Positions 1 through 7,457 of a DNA stretch of 64,000 bases are shown one piece after another (the first letter of the stretch is position 1; every line of letters begins with the position of its first letter). A model generated the notes under the pieces. The model was not told the origin of the DNA. It saw nothing but the letters and a program-made list of their open reading frames with translations, and searched no databases. The stretch is from contig NZ_OKQO01000004.1 in the NCBI RefSeq assembly GCF_900289145.1, forward strand, positions 124,001-188,000, in the 5' to 3' direction. The position numbers and the translations under genes are program-made. The stretch is from Neobittarella massiliensis (ex Bilen et al. 2018). Its GTDB lineage: Bacteria; Bacillota; Clostridia; Oscillospirales; Ruminococcaceae.

Positions 1-975
1 TGGAAATTTTTTAAGATTATCCGCCAGGCCTCCGTTCCATGCGTTTGCAATCTCAATATCCACGCCCTTGTACCCTGCATGTGGCACCTTTAGGATTTTT
101 TCGGCGTAGGTATTTGCGTCTTTAATTGAGCTAGCTTGCCGAATCTGCTCCTCCTGCTTAATTATATCACGATTTTGTGTGTCCTGTGTATTTTCAGTGG
201 GTAAATCCACAACCGGTATGTAGGTACACCGGCAATTGGGGTGCACCGGCAGGATCGGCGCCTTGTCGATCGGATACTCTTTTCCGTGCAGCACCCCACA
301 CTCAGGGCATGTCCTCTCGTCCTCCGCCGCCCAGAACTGGACCTTTTTGACGCCGCTATCCTTGTAGGCCTTTAGGGCGCTGTCATTGAGGTAGTGGATG
401 GTTTCGGTGCGGGCAAGCCTCAAAGCGTTTTTGTACCCCAATTGCATTTTCCCGTCTATCTGCCGTGCCAGCTCTCCAACACCCAGGCCTTGCACCAGCC
501 CGCGGGTCAATATCTCATTGAGCGCAAAGGTAAGTGACGCTTTATCCCGCCAGATGCGGTCACTAAAATCAGCACCGGACCAGGGATATTTCAGCGCTTT
601 TTCCACCGCCTTTTTGTTGACGGTGGTGAACGCTCTGTCTGTCAGCTCAGCCCGCAGCGTCTCGTAGTTGGTCTGGTATGCCTCTATTAATACCTCGCCC
701 AGCTGCTGTTTTTCCGCCTCTTTAAGCTGGTCTACAGTCTTTTGAATGTTTGCCTTAATGGCCTTTAGTCTCTTGATCGTGTATCCATCAGTCAGCGATA
801 GCTTACCGCTCTGGCTCTTTTTGAGCAGCTGCATAAGCTGGGCGTCTATATCTCTTTGGGCCTTGCTGTAAACATCCTGCAGAGCCCTACACTCATCCAC
901 AGCAGTATTGTATGCGTCCCACGTATGGGCCGCCGTACGGTCAGCCCAATACTCAGCACTACTCCTGCTGGGCAT
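1..975 (-). CDS. Phage head morphogenesis protein (SPP1 gp7 / Mu F family), 3' end cut by window
   Basis: This is the minor capsid protein that acts with the portal during procapsid assembly. The reading frame opens at ATG 973-975 (MPSRSSAEYWADRT) and stays open to base 1, giving 325 codons without a stop. The first 17 bases overlap the end of the portal gene, as is usual for this pair. Around residues 215-260 it has the family signature: FWAAEDERTCPECG followed by HPNCRCTYIPV, a Cys/His cluster typical of the Phage_Mu_F domain. The helical N-terminal half (residues 20-110) matches the usual layout. It lies immediately after terminase and portal, in the standard siphovirus order. The remaining C-terminus lies outside the window. 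Confidence 0.85.
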   Translation of the reverse strand, partial: MPSRSSAEYWADRTAAHTWDAYNTAVDECRALQDVYSKAQRDIDAQLMQLLKKSQSGKLSLTDGYTIKRLKAIKANIQKTVDQLKEAEKQQLGEVLIEAYQTNYETLRAELTDRAFTTVNKKAVEKALKYPWSGADFSDRIWRDKASLTFALNEILTRGLVQGLGVGELARQIDGKMQLGYKNALRLARTETIHYLNDSALKAYKDSGVKKVQFWAAEDERTCPECGVLHGKEYPIDKAPILPVHPNCRCTYIPVVDLPTENTQDTQNRDIIKQEEQIRQASSIKDANTYAEKILKVPHAGYKGVDIEIANAWNGGLADNLKKFP

Positions 976-2422
976 TATTCGTTACCGGAGCCTTGTTGTA
1001 TAGGCGCTGCTCCTCGTCTTCTTGCTCCTCCGCCATGTCCGACATCTCTTGTTCGGCGTCCTGTACCCATGGATGATGGGAGATTGCCGTTTTACGACTG
1101 ATGATCGCGGTGGACGCCGCCACATTTTGGATGGCCTCACTCTCGTTGACCATAACCGATCGGTTAAAGATGATCTCCACCGGCTCTTTGGGCACAGCTT
1201 TGCCAGTCAGCGATAGGTAGGTATCCACAAACTCCAGAAGCTTTCGAAAGGCAGTCTTGAGGGATTTTTCCAGTTTATTGCATTTGAGGTCAAGCCCTGA
1301 GTACAAAAATTTAAGGGCCACACCTGACGGCGCGGTCCCGATATCATCCAAATTTTTGTTGACTCCCTGCCCAAACTCCAATATATCCCGCTTGAGTTGG
1401 GCGAAGTGGGTGTCATACCCGCCCAGGTCTATGCTGGGGCTTATCGCCTCTACACCGCCCTCAGTGGCGTCATCCACGTTGATGGCATTGTAGTGTGCGA
1501 TCTTGCCTGCAAGCTTGTGCAGGTCCTCCTCACCATATCCCTTAAGCACCCACACCAGCCGTCGGGCGACGTCCAAAAAGTTGGAGTTCTCTGAGCGCTT
1601 GTCGTCGTAGTCGTCAATAAGACTCTTGACAAATTTGATGTCCGGGTACTCATAACTGTTGTTTTTAACAGCTATAAAGGGGATGGTCCCCCAACTTGTA
1701 GGCGCACCGCTCTTGCCTCGTTTGAGATAAGGCGTGGGGAAATCCTTGTAATTGGTGTTTGCTGCCAGCGCCCCGCCCCGCAGATCGTAGTGGTACACAC
1801 CATCGAATGTATAGAGATCAACACGCTTGATATTCTCCTTTCGAGACCCGATATACTCAGTCTGCTCGTAGGTACGTATGACCGCCTGCAGTTGCGTGTG
1901 GTCGTCGTCTGACCAGATGGGCACGATCTGCTGAGCTGGGAATACCAACGTCTTAAACTCACCCTGCTCGTTGATGTACACATACAGCCAGCCAATGCCC
2001 TTGTTGCTGGCTTCCTCACAGAGTGTCTCAAGCCGCTGCTCGAAAAACGGCTGCCCGAGGGTCTCGCGTATTAGCTCTATGTACGCCTCGTTGTCGCATT
2101 TGATAGTCGGCTCTTTGGCAAGTAGATAGGCCACCTTGTCATCCACCAAGTTGTGCATAAAACTGTGCACAAGCTTATTATTGATGGCGTCCTCATCCAC
2201 TACTCGCTGCTCTTTGGCGTCGTATTTGTACTTTTGTTTTCTGGCGATAGCCTCGTTGTCGCCCAGGTAATATCGCTCGCCCGTTATCATCCAATGGTAT
2301 TTGGGGGAGCGCTCAAAAGTGCCAACCTCCTCCATAATGATTTGTCGGTCGTCCAGTCCGTTATTTTTGAGCTGTTGCGCCCAGTTTATGGTGGGCGCCA
2401 ATAATCCTACTCCTGTTGCCAT
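959..2422 (-). CDS. Phage portal protein (SPP1 gp6-like)
   Basis: The portal forms the dodecameric ring at the capsid vertex through which DNA is packaged. The product has 487 residues, the usual size for SPP1-type portals. The body shows the recurring family features: an early KYKYDAKEQRVVDEDAINNK segment, a middle domain with a GTIPFIAVKNN strand, and a C-terminal helical crown. The tail is acidic (AEEQEDEEQRLYNK). It follows the large terminase by 9 bases and overlaps the head morphogenesis gene. The ATG has a GGGGAAG ribosome site. The assignment rests on family resemblance together with its position. Confidence 0.88.
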   Translation of the reverse strand: MATGVGLLAPTINWAQQLKNNGLDDRQIIMEEVGTFERSPKYHWMITGERYYLGDNEAIARKQKYKYDAKEQRVVDEDAINNKLVHSFMHNLVDDKVAYLLAKEPTIKCDNEAYIELIRETLGQPFFEQRLETLCEEASNKGIGWLYVYINEQGEFKTLVFPAQQIVPIWSDDDHTQLQAVIRTYEQTEYIGSRKENIKRVDLYTFDGVYHYDLRGGALAANTNYKDFPTPYLKRGKSGAPTSWGTIPFIAVKNNSYEYPDIKFVKSLIDDYDDKRSENSNFLDVARRLVWVLKGYGEEDLHKLAGKIAHYNAINVDDATEGGVEAISPSIDLGGYDTHFAQLKRDILEFGQGVNKNLDDIGTAPSGVALKFLYSGLDLKCNKLEKSLKTAFRKLLEFVDTYLSLTGKAVPKEPVEIIFNRSVMVNESEAIQNVAASTAIISRKTAISHHPWVQDAEQEMSDMAEEQEDEEQRLYNKAPVTNNAQQE

Positions 2423-2431
2423 TGCTTCCCC

Positions 2432-3667
2432 CTATAACCGTGGCGCATAGATCACAGCGCTCACAAAATAGCGTATATCGTCCATACAGTGGTCATTGGT
2501 CTTGATGGGCTTATCCTCGCCTCGCTGGGCCGCCTTGTCGTCCCAAGCGTAGGTATAAAACTCCTTGCGGCTGTGCTGGCAGCAGGCGCATATTTTGACC
2601 TTGTCACCTGAAAGCGCGGTTGCAACCCGCGTTATGCCCTTGATAACATCGTTGTTGGCCTTACGCACCCTGTACGGCGTGCGCTGCCGTATAGCTGCGA
2701 TAAGCGGTGCTGCTGACGGGTCCACTATGACCTGCGTTATCGGTAAGTCTCCCGCAAAAGCCATCAAATCATCCGCGTACTGTTCCGGTGTCTTTTGTCT
2801 TTGTTTATCCCTGCCGCTGTAGTAGTACTCTTTGATGCGATACCAGACGCCCTTACAAAGGCCCCACAGTCCGAACGTAGTCGGGTTGTAGGTACCAAAA
2901 TCGCAGCTGATGTAGTACTTGCTGTATCCGCGCGGCTCGTCCGGCACGACATGTACCGCCTCGTCAAAGCAGTCGTAGATGAGGCCCTCGGCCACCGCCC
3001 ACTCGCCCAGGATATAGCGCCGGTAAAATACGCCGGTGTACTGGCGCGCAAACCGCTGGCGGATATGCTCAGACAGAGACAGATTGTCATCCATGGTAAA
3101 GTGTAGGTGCAACACGTGCTTGCCAGCGGCCTTGTCTATCCACTCGGTTTTAAACCAGTGATAGGGGCCCGCCGGGTTGCAGTTAAACCACCACTTAGAT
3201 CTATCCACCGAGCAGCGGGCGGTGGCCTGGTTGACAAAACTCTCCGGCATGAGGGCCACCTCGTCAAAGTAGGCCCCTGCTAGGGTAATACCCTGTATCA
3301 GGTCCTGGCTGCGCTCGTCCTTGCCGCCAAACAGATAGTAGTAGTTGCTGACAGCCTCGCGGGAGACGATCACCAGATTATCAGCTCGCCTGTCCTCGAT
3401 CTGGTAGCCGTGCTTTGGCAGTATCAGTTTGAGTGTCGGTAGGACATTGCGTCGAAAGCTGCCTATGGTCTTTCCGCACATGGCAAAGTTTTGGCCGTCG
3501 AATTGCGTCATCGACCAAAAAACAAAAGACAGGCTCATGGGGAGGGTCTTGCCCGCCCTGATGGACCCGTCTGCGATAATACCGTCATAGTCTCTGACTG
3601 GCGATCCATCTGTCCACCAGTTAAGTAGTTGCCGCTGCTTGCGTGAAAATGGGGCGAACTTAAACAC
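2432..3667 (-). CDS. Phage terminase large subunit
   Basis: This is the packaging motor ATPase and nuclease (PBSX/Terminase_3 type), 411 residues. The N-terminus carries a Walker A-like DGSIRAGKT near residue 33. A Walker B region (GAYFDEVALMPE) lies near residue 132. The C-terminal half has nuclease-type acidic strands: YISCDFGTYNPT, VIVDPSAAPL and NDHCMDDIRYF. The start is GTG, preceded by GGGGTGAG. It lies 2 bases after the small subunit gene and 9 bases before the portal, so the packaging genes form one transcription unit. Confidence 0.92.
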   Translation of the reverse strand: MFKFAPFSRKQRQLLNWWTDGSPVRDYDGIIADGSIRAGKTLPMSLSFVFWSMTQFDGQNFAMCGKTIGSFRRNVLPTLKLILPKHGYQIEDRRADNLVIVSREAVSNYYYLFGGKDERSQDLIQGITLAGAYFDEVALMPESFVNQATARCSVDRSKWWFNCNPAGPYHWFKTEWIDKAAGKHVLHLHFTMDDNLSLSEHIRQRFARQYTGVFYRRYILGEWAVAEGLIYDCFDEAVHVVPDEPRGYSKYYISCDFGTYNPTTFGLWGLCKGVWYRIKEYYYSGRDKQRQKTPEQYADDLMAFAGDLPITQVIVDPSAAPLIAAIRQRTPYRVRKANNDVIKGITRVATALSGDKVKICACCQHSRKEFYTYAWDDKAAQRGEDKPIKTNDHCMDDIRYFVSAVIYAPRL

Positions 3668-3669
3668 AG

Positions 3670-4038
3670 CTACTCACCCCAGTCATCGGCAGCTGCCCCG
3701 GCCAATGCGTCCACAAGCCCATCGTCCTCCTGCTCTACCGGTTTGCCGTACTTGCCTTTGAGCTCAAAAAACAGCCGTATCGCCTGCGTATCTCCGCCAC
3801 AGCACTTGCGTACCAGCGCTTTCCAGATGCCAGAGAGCTCGCTGTCGGTAAACTTATCGATCAACTCGTTGAGGTAAGCCCTAAACGCCTGTCTATCCAT
3901 CCAGCGGTAAAAGGTGGTGCGCGAAATGTCGATCGTTTTACACAGATCAGTCACTGTACCGGTGAAATCCGGGTTGGCCAACATCTCCGCCGCCTGCCTC
4001 TGTTTAGGGCTCAAGCCCGATTTGTCCTGTTTTGCCAC
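3670..4038 (-). CDS. Phage terminase small subunit
   Basis: This is the DNA-recognition subunit of the packaging enzyme, 122 residues. The N-terminal part contains a helix-turn-helix: KQRQAAEMLANPDFTG then LCKTIDISRTTFYRWM, similar to the phBC6A51-type small subunits. The rest is a helical oligomerisation region with an acidic tail. The start is GTG 7 bases after AGGAGG. It is the first gene of the late leftward operon and follows a 480-base gap with two terminators. Confidence 0.85.
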   Translation of the reverse strand: MAKQDKSGLSPKQRQAAEMLANPDFTGTVTDLCKTIDISRTTFYRWMDRQAFRAYLNELIDKFTDSELSGIWKALVRKCCGGDTQAIRLFFELKGKYGKPVEQEDDGLVDALAGAAADDWGE

Positions 4039-4120
4039 GCACCACCCTCCTTTCTTCTACCCCGATCCCATCCCTCTGCCGTATATGCGTATCGCGTGCG
4101 GCAGCACACCCGTTTTGCAA

Positions 4121-4153
4121 TAAGAAAAGCCCTGCACTTTTGTGCAAGGCTCT
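4121..4153 (-). terminator. Leftward intrinsic terminator upstream of terminase
   Basis: Read on the minus strand, a 10-bp stem (AGCCTTGCAC / GTGCAGGGCT, one G-U pair) with an AAAA loop is followed at once by TTTTCTTATT. It ends transcripts coming from the early region. Confidence 0.7.
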
Positions 4154-4319
4154 CATATGCTTTTCTCATGAAAAAGATGAACAATCGTTGCTGACTTTTT
4201 CGGATAGCCCGCAAGGCGGACAAGGTGATGCCAGGATAGCATCTACCTATCTATGCGGCCTATCTGCACCATGATATGCCATATGTCTTCTGTCTGACAC
4301 ATGGTGTCTCCTGTGTTAA

Positions 4320-4352
4320 ACAAAAGAGCCTACACGAAATGTGTAAGCTCTC
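4320..4352 (-). terminator. Leftward intrinsic terminator after the ArpU-like gene
   Basis: The minus strand shows an 11-bp stem (AGAGCTTACAC / GTGTAGGCTCT, one mismatch), a 5-base loop and then TTTTG. It lies about 165 bases past the stop of the ArpU-like gene. Confidence 0.6.
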
Positions 4353-4517
4353 AATATATCGTCCTCCACTGGGTCACATCGTTGAGAGGTGCGGGAGGTC
4401 CTGTTCACTTCCTGCGTCTCGGCGGTCCGCCTATGGTGCGGTGTCTACTACGCAGGATAACTTTACTGCAGTCCGCTTTCGCGCACTACTTTACGTTACC
4501 ATTTTACTACTCTCGGA

Positions 4518-4964
4518 CTATGCAATGCTATGCAGTCTTTCGGTAGCCTCTTTCTGTAAATCACATATGCGCCGAACAGAGTAGTCCATTTGCTCGGCTG
4601 TCTCCTCAATCGTCAGCCCCTCTATGTACCGCAGCCGTAGCACCTGCCTGTGTCTGCTGTCCGGTAGCTTGTTGATCTCGCGCTCTAGGCTGTCTGCTAG
4701 GTCCAGTAGTTGATCTCTGCGGATTGATCTCTCTGATAATTTGTGTGATATCTCTAGGCTGTACCTGTGTGCCTCGGTAGCCGTTAGGTCTATCCCCGAT
4801 ACAGTCACGCACCCCTCAGTATACGGATACTCCCGAGCAGATGCCTTGACTACATCAGTCGCATGAGGCATGGCCTCACGCAGCCGCTCTATCTCCGCTG
4901 TAAGCTGTGTTATCTCTCTGCGCAGGTGTGGCAGCTGAGCCAGTTGAGCTGCTATATCAGGCAT
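4518..4964 (-). CDS. ArpU/RinA-like phage late transcription regulator
   Basis: This 148-residue protein has an N-terminal coiled region (residues 1-45) and a C-terminal sigma region 4-like helix-turn-helix. The HTH reads LPDSRHRQVLRLRYIEGLTIEE and continues with TAEQMDYSVRRICDLQKEA. Proteins of this class are usually the last gene before the packaging operon and switch on late transcription. The position just upstream of terminase fits that role. The ATG follows AGGAGG by 6 bases, and the start overlaps the preceding gene by 8 bases. The exact family within the ArpU/RinA/DUF1492 group is not certain. Confidence 0.7.
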   Translation of the reverse strand: MPDIAAQLAQLPHLRREITQLTAEIERLREAMPHATDVVKASAREYPYTEGCVTVSGIDLTATEAHRYSLEISHKLSERSIRRDQLLDLADSLEREINKLPDSRHRQVLRLRYIEGLTIEETAEQMDYSVRRICDLQKEATERLHSIA

Positions 4965-5400
4965 TGAGCACCTCCTCTATCATCTTGGCTCCGCAGTTGG
5001 GGCAGTAGTTCAGGCTATGGCCCGGCTTGTGTCCACCGTCATAGCACAATGCGTTTCTTGTGTTCCACCATCCGCACACCGAACATTTATCGTGAGAATA
5101 GGCGGGCCATCTAGGATTTTTCACACTCTCCCACCGCCCATGCGGCCGCAGGTCTTTGAGATCGACGGTGGGGCAATTGTCAAGCAGAGCATGTGGTAGT
5201 TCGATTGGTTCAACGTTCAAATTATTTCTATCTTCTGCCGTTTTTGCCCCACCCCAAAAATATTCTCCACTCTCTACCACGTAGCAATCAGGTGTGACAA
5301 TCTCTCCGCTTTCCGCTTGGATTACAGTGCTGTACTCGGTTTTAAACGCTAAACAGCCATCATACATAAGCAGCCCAACCGGGGCGTCAATCAGTCTCAT
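4957..5400 (-). CDS. Phage hypothetical protein with C-terminal zinc ribbon
   Basis: The product has 147 residues. The C-terminal third contains two Cys pairs, CSVCGWW and CPNCGAKM, separated by about 25 residues; this pattern binds zinc in many small phage proteins. The N-terminal half has no motif I recognise. It is part of a tightly packed leftward cluster of small genes, overlapping the ArpU-like gene and the next upstream gene. The function is unknown. Confidence 0.7.
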   Translation of the reverse strand: MRLIDAPVGLLMYDGCLAFKTEYSTVIQAESGEIVTPDCYVVESGEYFWGGAKTAEDRNNLNVEPIELPHALLDNCPTVDLKDLRPHGRWESVKNPRWPAYSHDKCSVCGWWNTRNALCYDGGHKPGHSLNYCPNCGAKMIEEVLNA

Positions 5401-5585
5401 TGTTCCGTCTCCCTCTCCAACTCCGCATAAAGCATGATGTATGTATATCGGTCATCACTTTGCGCCTTGGGAACTAGGACCGTTCGCTTTTTCAGTTTCC
5501 AGCCCTCTGCAATGGCCATATTGACCATACTGTCAAAGTTGTCTCTGTTGTCCAACCTGAACACAATCGTTTTAATCTGCTTCAT
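5397..5585 (-). CDS. Small phage hypothetical protein
   Basis: The product has 62 residues and begins MKQIKTIVFRLDN. It has mixed alpha/beta character and no motif I recognise. The ATG lies 8 bases after GGAGG, and both ends overlap neighbouring genes by 4-14 bases. That is typical of a translated phage gene rather than a chance frame. Confidence 0.6.
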   Translation of the reverse strand: MKQIKTIVFRLDNRDNFDSMVNMAIAEGWKLKKRTVLVPKAQSDDRYTYIMLYAELERETEQ

Positions 5586-5943
5586 TCTCGGTGCCCTCCA
5601 TTGGCTCGTTCCAGCAGTCTACGCAATGCGGGTCTTTTTCGCATTGTCCCCCATAAACATATACACGACACATTTTGGGGGCTCCATATTCATCTTTTGG
5701 AGCTTTCGGGAAATGCTCAAAAAAATCCTGTGCATACGTCTTTTGCGGGTGCTTTGCTTCCCACTGTCTAACAATTTCTTCAGCTTTTTCTGGGTCTTTC
5801 ATTTCAAAATCTCCACAAAAGCAGCCTAACCCGTTCTTTATCTGGCTAAGAGCGCAATCAGAGCAGCTCATATCACAATAGCTCTCTTCTAAATTGTAGT
5901 TAACCATCCTGCGCTTGATTTTCATGTATTCCTGAAATTCCAT
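5572..5943 (-). CDS. Cys-rich phage hypothetical protein
   Basis: The product has 123 residues, starting MEFQEYMKIKRRM. Cysteines cluster as YCDMSCSDCALSQ and CFCGDF near the N-terminus, and as CEKDPHCVDCW near the C-terminus. This suggests metal binding, possibly an iron-sulfur or zinc site. Two adjacent ATG codons follow GGAGG; the second (5943) has the better 7-base spacing and is chosen here. The first ATG overlaps the stop of the upstream 3D-domain gene as ATGA. The role is unknown. Confidence 0.6.
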   Translation of the reverse strand: MEFQEYMKIKRRMVNYNLEESYCDMSCSDCALSQIKNGLGCFCGDFEMKDPEKAEEIVRQWEAKHPQKTYAQDFFEHFPKAPKDEYGAPKMCRVYVYGGQCEKDPHCVDCWNEPMEGTENEAD

Positions 5944-6293
5944 CATTGTACCTCCATAATCCAAATCTGCTTGTCCTGCACGCCCCACTCCAGGGCCTCT
6001 CCATGCGTCTCAACCGCCATATCTATGCGCCGCCCCTGTATCGCTCCACCGGTGTCCTGTGCTTGTCGCCAGCCTACACCGTCGATGTACAGCCAGCTGC
6101 CCAGTGGGATCACATCAGGGTCTACCGCTACCGTAAGCCCAGCTTGTACCGGTATGCCTGTGTATGTATAGGTGCTGCCACCGCATATGTGCGGGTACTG
6201 CTCGGTGCAGTAGGCGACTACCTCAAATTGGCCTATCGGCTGTAGCATGGAAAGCGCAGCGGACACGATCAGGGCGGCCAGTGTGTTAAGCAT
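5943..6293 (-). CDS. Exported 3D-domain protein
   Basis: The product has 116 residues. The first 25 residues form a hydrophobic signal-like segment (MLNTLAALIVSAALSML). The rest is a 3D domain: GIPVQAGLTVAVDP, then PLGSWLYIDG, and QDTGGAIQGRRIDMAV, which holds the conserved Asp residues. This fold occurs in cell-wall-active proteins and lytic transglycosylases. In a phage early/middle region it could modify the cell surface or assist lysis; that is inference. It overlaps the MazG-like gene upstream by 8 bases. Confidence 0.8.
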   Translation of the reverse strand: MLNTLAALIVSAALSMLQPIGQFEVVAYCTEQYPHICGGSTYTYTGIPVQAGLTVAVDPDVIPLGSWLYIDGVGWRQAQDTGGAIQGRRIDMAVETHGEALEWGVQDKQIWIMEVQ

Positions 6294-6567
6294 CTTGTGT
6301 CAACCTGTGCGCCAGTCTTTCCAGTTTTCTGCGCTCCCAGTCGCGCGGCTTTCCAAACAGGATATACAGCTGATCCAGCATGATCTGTACATCTGCCATC
6401 TCTTCGCGCACATGGTATGCTGCGTCTATTTCCGCCACAGTACCATCTCGCCTTGTATATTTGAGCAGTGCCTGTGCTAGTTCCGCACACTCTTCTGCTG
6501 CCACCAGGATCTGCGCCCTATGCCCATATACGTTCAGGGCATTCCGCAGAATTACTTCACGCTCCAT
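6286..6567 (-). CDS. MazG-like nucleotide pyrophosphohydrolase
   Basis: The product has 93 residues from ATG 6567, which follows GGAGGG by 8 bases; a longer frame upstream lacks such a site. The helical pattern AAEECAELAQALLKYTRR and then HVREEMADVQIMLDQLYILF provides the EExxE and ExxD residues that bind magnesium in the all-alpha NTP-PPase fold. Such phage enzymes trim the nucleotide pool or degrade signalling nucleotides. The gene overlaps its neighbours on both sides. Confidence 0.75.
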   Translation of the reverse strand: MEREVILRNALNVYGHRAQILVAAEECAELAQALLKYTRRDGTVAEIDAAYHVREEMADVQIMLDQLYILFGKPRDWERRKLERLAHRLTQDA

Positions 6568-6763
6568 GTCGTCTTCCCTCCATCTGGTGATCATAGATAA
6601 CCTGCATAATATGCCGATATGGCCGACATTTTCGCACCTCATCGTCTACTATGTACCCATCACGCTTGCATCGCTGTTCTATCATCTCAATCGAGACGCC
6701 GTCGTCAAACATCTGGACAATGCGACGGTCTGTCATCGGATCATGTTTCTTCATTCGCTTCAC
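6557..6763 (-). CDS. Small phage hypothetical protein, possible HTH
   Basis: The product has 68 residues and is basic. The segment DRRIVQMFDDGVSIEMIEQR resembles the first helices of a helix-turn-helix, but the pattern is too short to name a family. The start may be GTG 6763 or ATG 6754. The gene overlaps both neighbours. Confidence 0.5.
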   Translation of the reverse strand: MKRMKKHDPMTDRRIVQMFDDGVSIEMIEQRCKRDGYIVDDEVRKCRPYRHIMQVIYDHQMEGRRHGA

Positions 6764-7175
6764 GTCCTCTTATTTCAGCTAAGACGGCCTGATAAGTCAC
6801 GTCCTCACCCAGTAATTTGCCCAGGCTATGAGTAGCAGTTGTGAAGAGTTCTTTATATGACACACCACAGCGCACACCCTTTAGGATCTTCGACAAGTCA
6901 TCTCCTGCCGCAAGGATATTAAACTGATATTGCTTATAGCTGGCTATTTGCTGCATATGCCTGCATCTGGCCAAACGATAGCTGTTTTGCAGCATTTTTC
7001 GCTCCTTACTAGCGCGATCCCGCAGAACATTCCCAGCACGCAGGTCAGTATATAGACTGCGCAAGGCCAAGAAGCACATCTGGTCTTCTAAATCTCCATC
7101 AGGCATTGGCGCGTTTTGACTGGCGCCCAATTCCAGTAGGCGGAAATCCTTGCGATATGTCAGATCATTATTCAC
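6741..7175 (-). CDS. Phage hypothetical protein
   Basis: The product has 144 residues, mostly helical, with no recognised motif. The GTG start is preceded by AGGAGG at good spacing. It is the first gene downstream of the iteron-rich segment at 7190-7457. Possible roles in replication or regulation are guesses from position only. Confidence 0.6.
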   Translation of the reverse strand: MNNDLTYRKDFRLLELGASQNAPMPDGDLEDQMCFLALRSLYTDLRAGNVLRDRASKERKMLQNSYRLARCRHMQQIASYKQYQFNILAAGDDLSKILKGVRCGVSYKELFTTATHSLGKLLGEDVTYQAVLAEIRGREANEET

Positions 7176-7189
7176 ATGTACATCCTCCT

Positions 7190-7457
7190 TTCTGTGTAAA
7201 CTGTGTACCTGTGTGTAAATAAAGGTTACACGCTTTTTTTGGCTTATCTATGCGGTTTATAGATGTTTGTGTAAATGTGTAACCATTTCCGATGTACACT
7301 AACGCGCGAGAGTGTTTTTTCTGCAAGTGTGCAGATTTTTTTATTTTCTATATAGGGACCCTTTAAAAAGGTCATACAGGTTACACATTTACACAACCGC
7401 ATAACCATGCGGTTTTTCGGCCCCCTAAGGTTACACAAAGGTTATACACGGTTACAC
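7190..7457. repeat. Iteron cluster GGTTACAC, probable phage replication origin
   Basis: The 8-mer GGTTACAC occurs at 7224-7231, 7379-7386, 7429-7436 and 7450-7457, with an inverted GTGTAACC at 7277-7284. Related TGTGTAAA, TTTACACA and GTTATACAC variants lie between. The spacer is AT-rich around 7320-7360 and sits beside the DUF927 helicase and primase genes. An origin is inferred. The last copy overlaps the DUF927 stop codon. Confidence 0.6.

Larger units (their letters stand above)
4039..4517. other. Gene-free spacer before the late operon
   Basis: No coding region is convincing in these 479 bases. The stretch contains two leftward intrinsic terminators (separate entries). The late promoter for terminase should lie here, but I see no clear sigma-A promoter. 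That would fit dependence on the ArpU-like activator encoded just upstream; this is inference. Confidence 0.5.

Noticed and set aside
4011-4223. 70-codon leftward frame across the terminase start
   Set aside because: It overlaps the first terminator and the terminase ribosome site, and its sequence lacks features.
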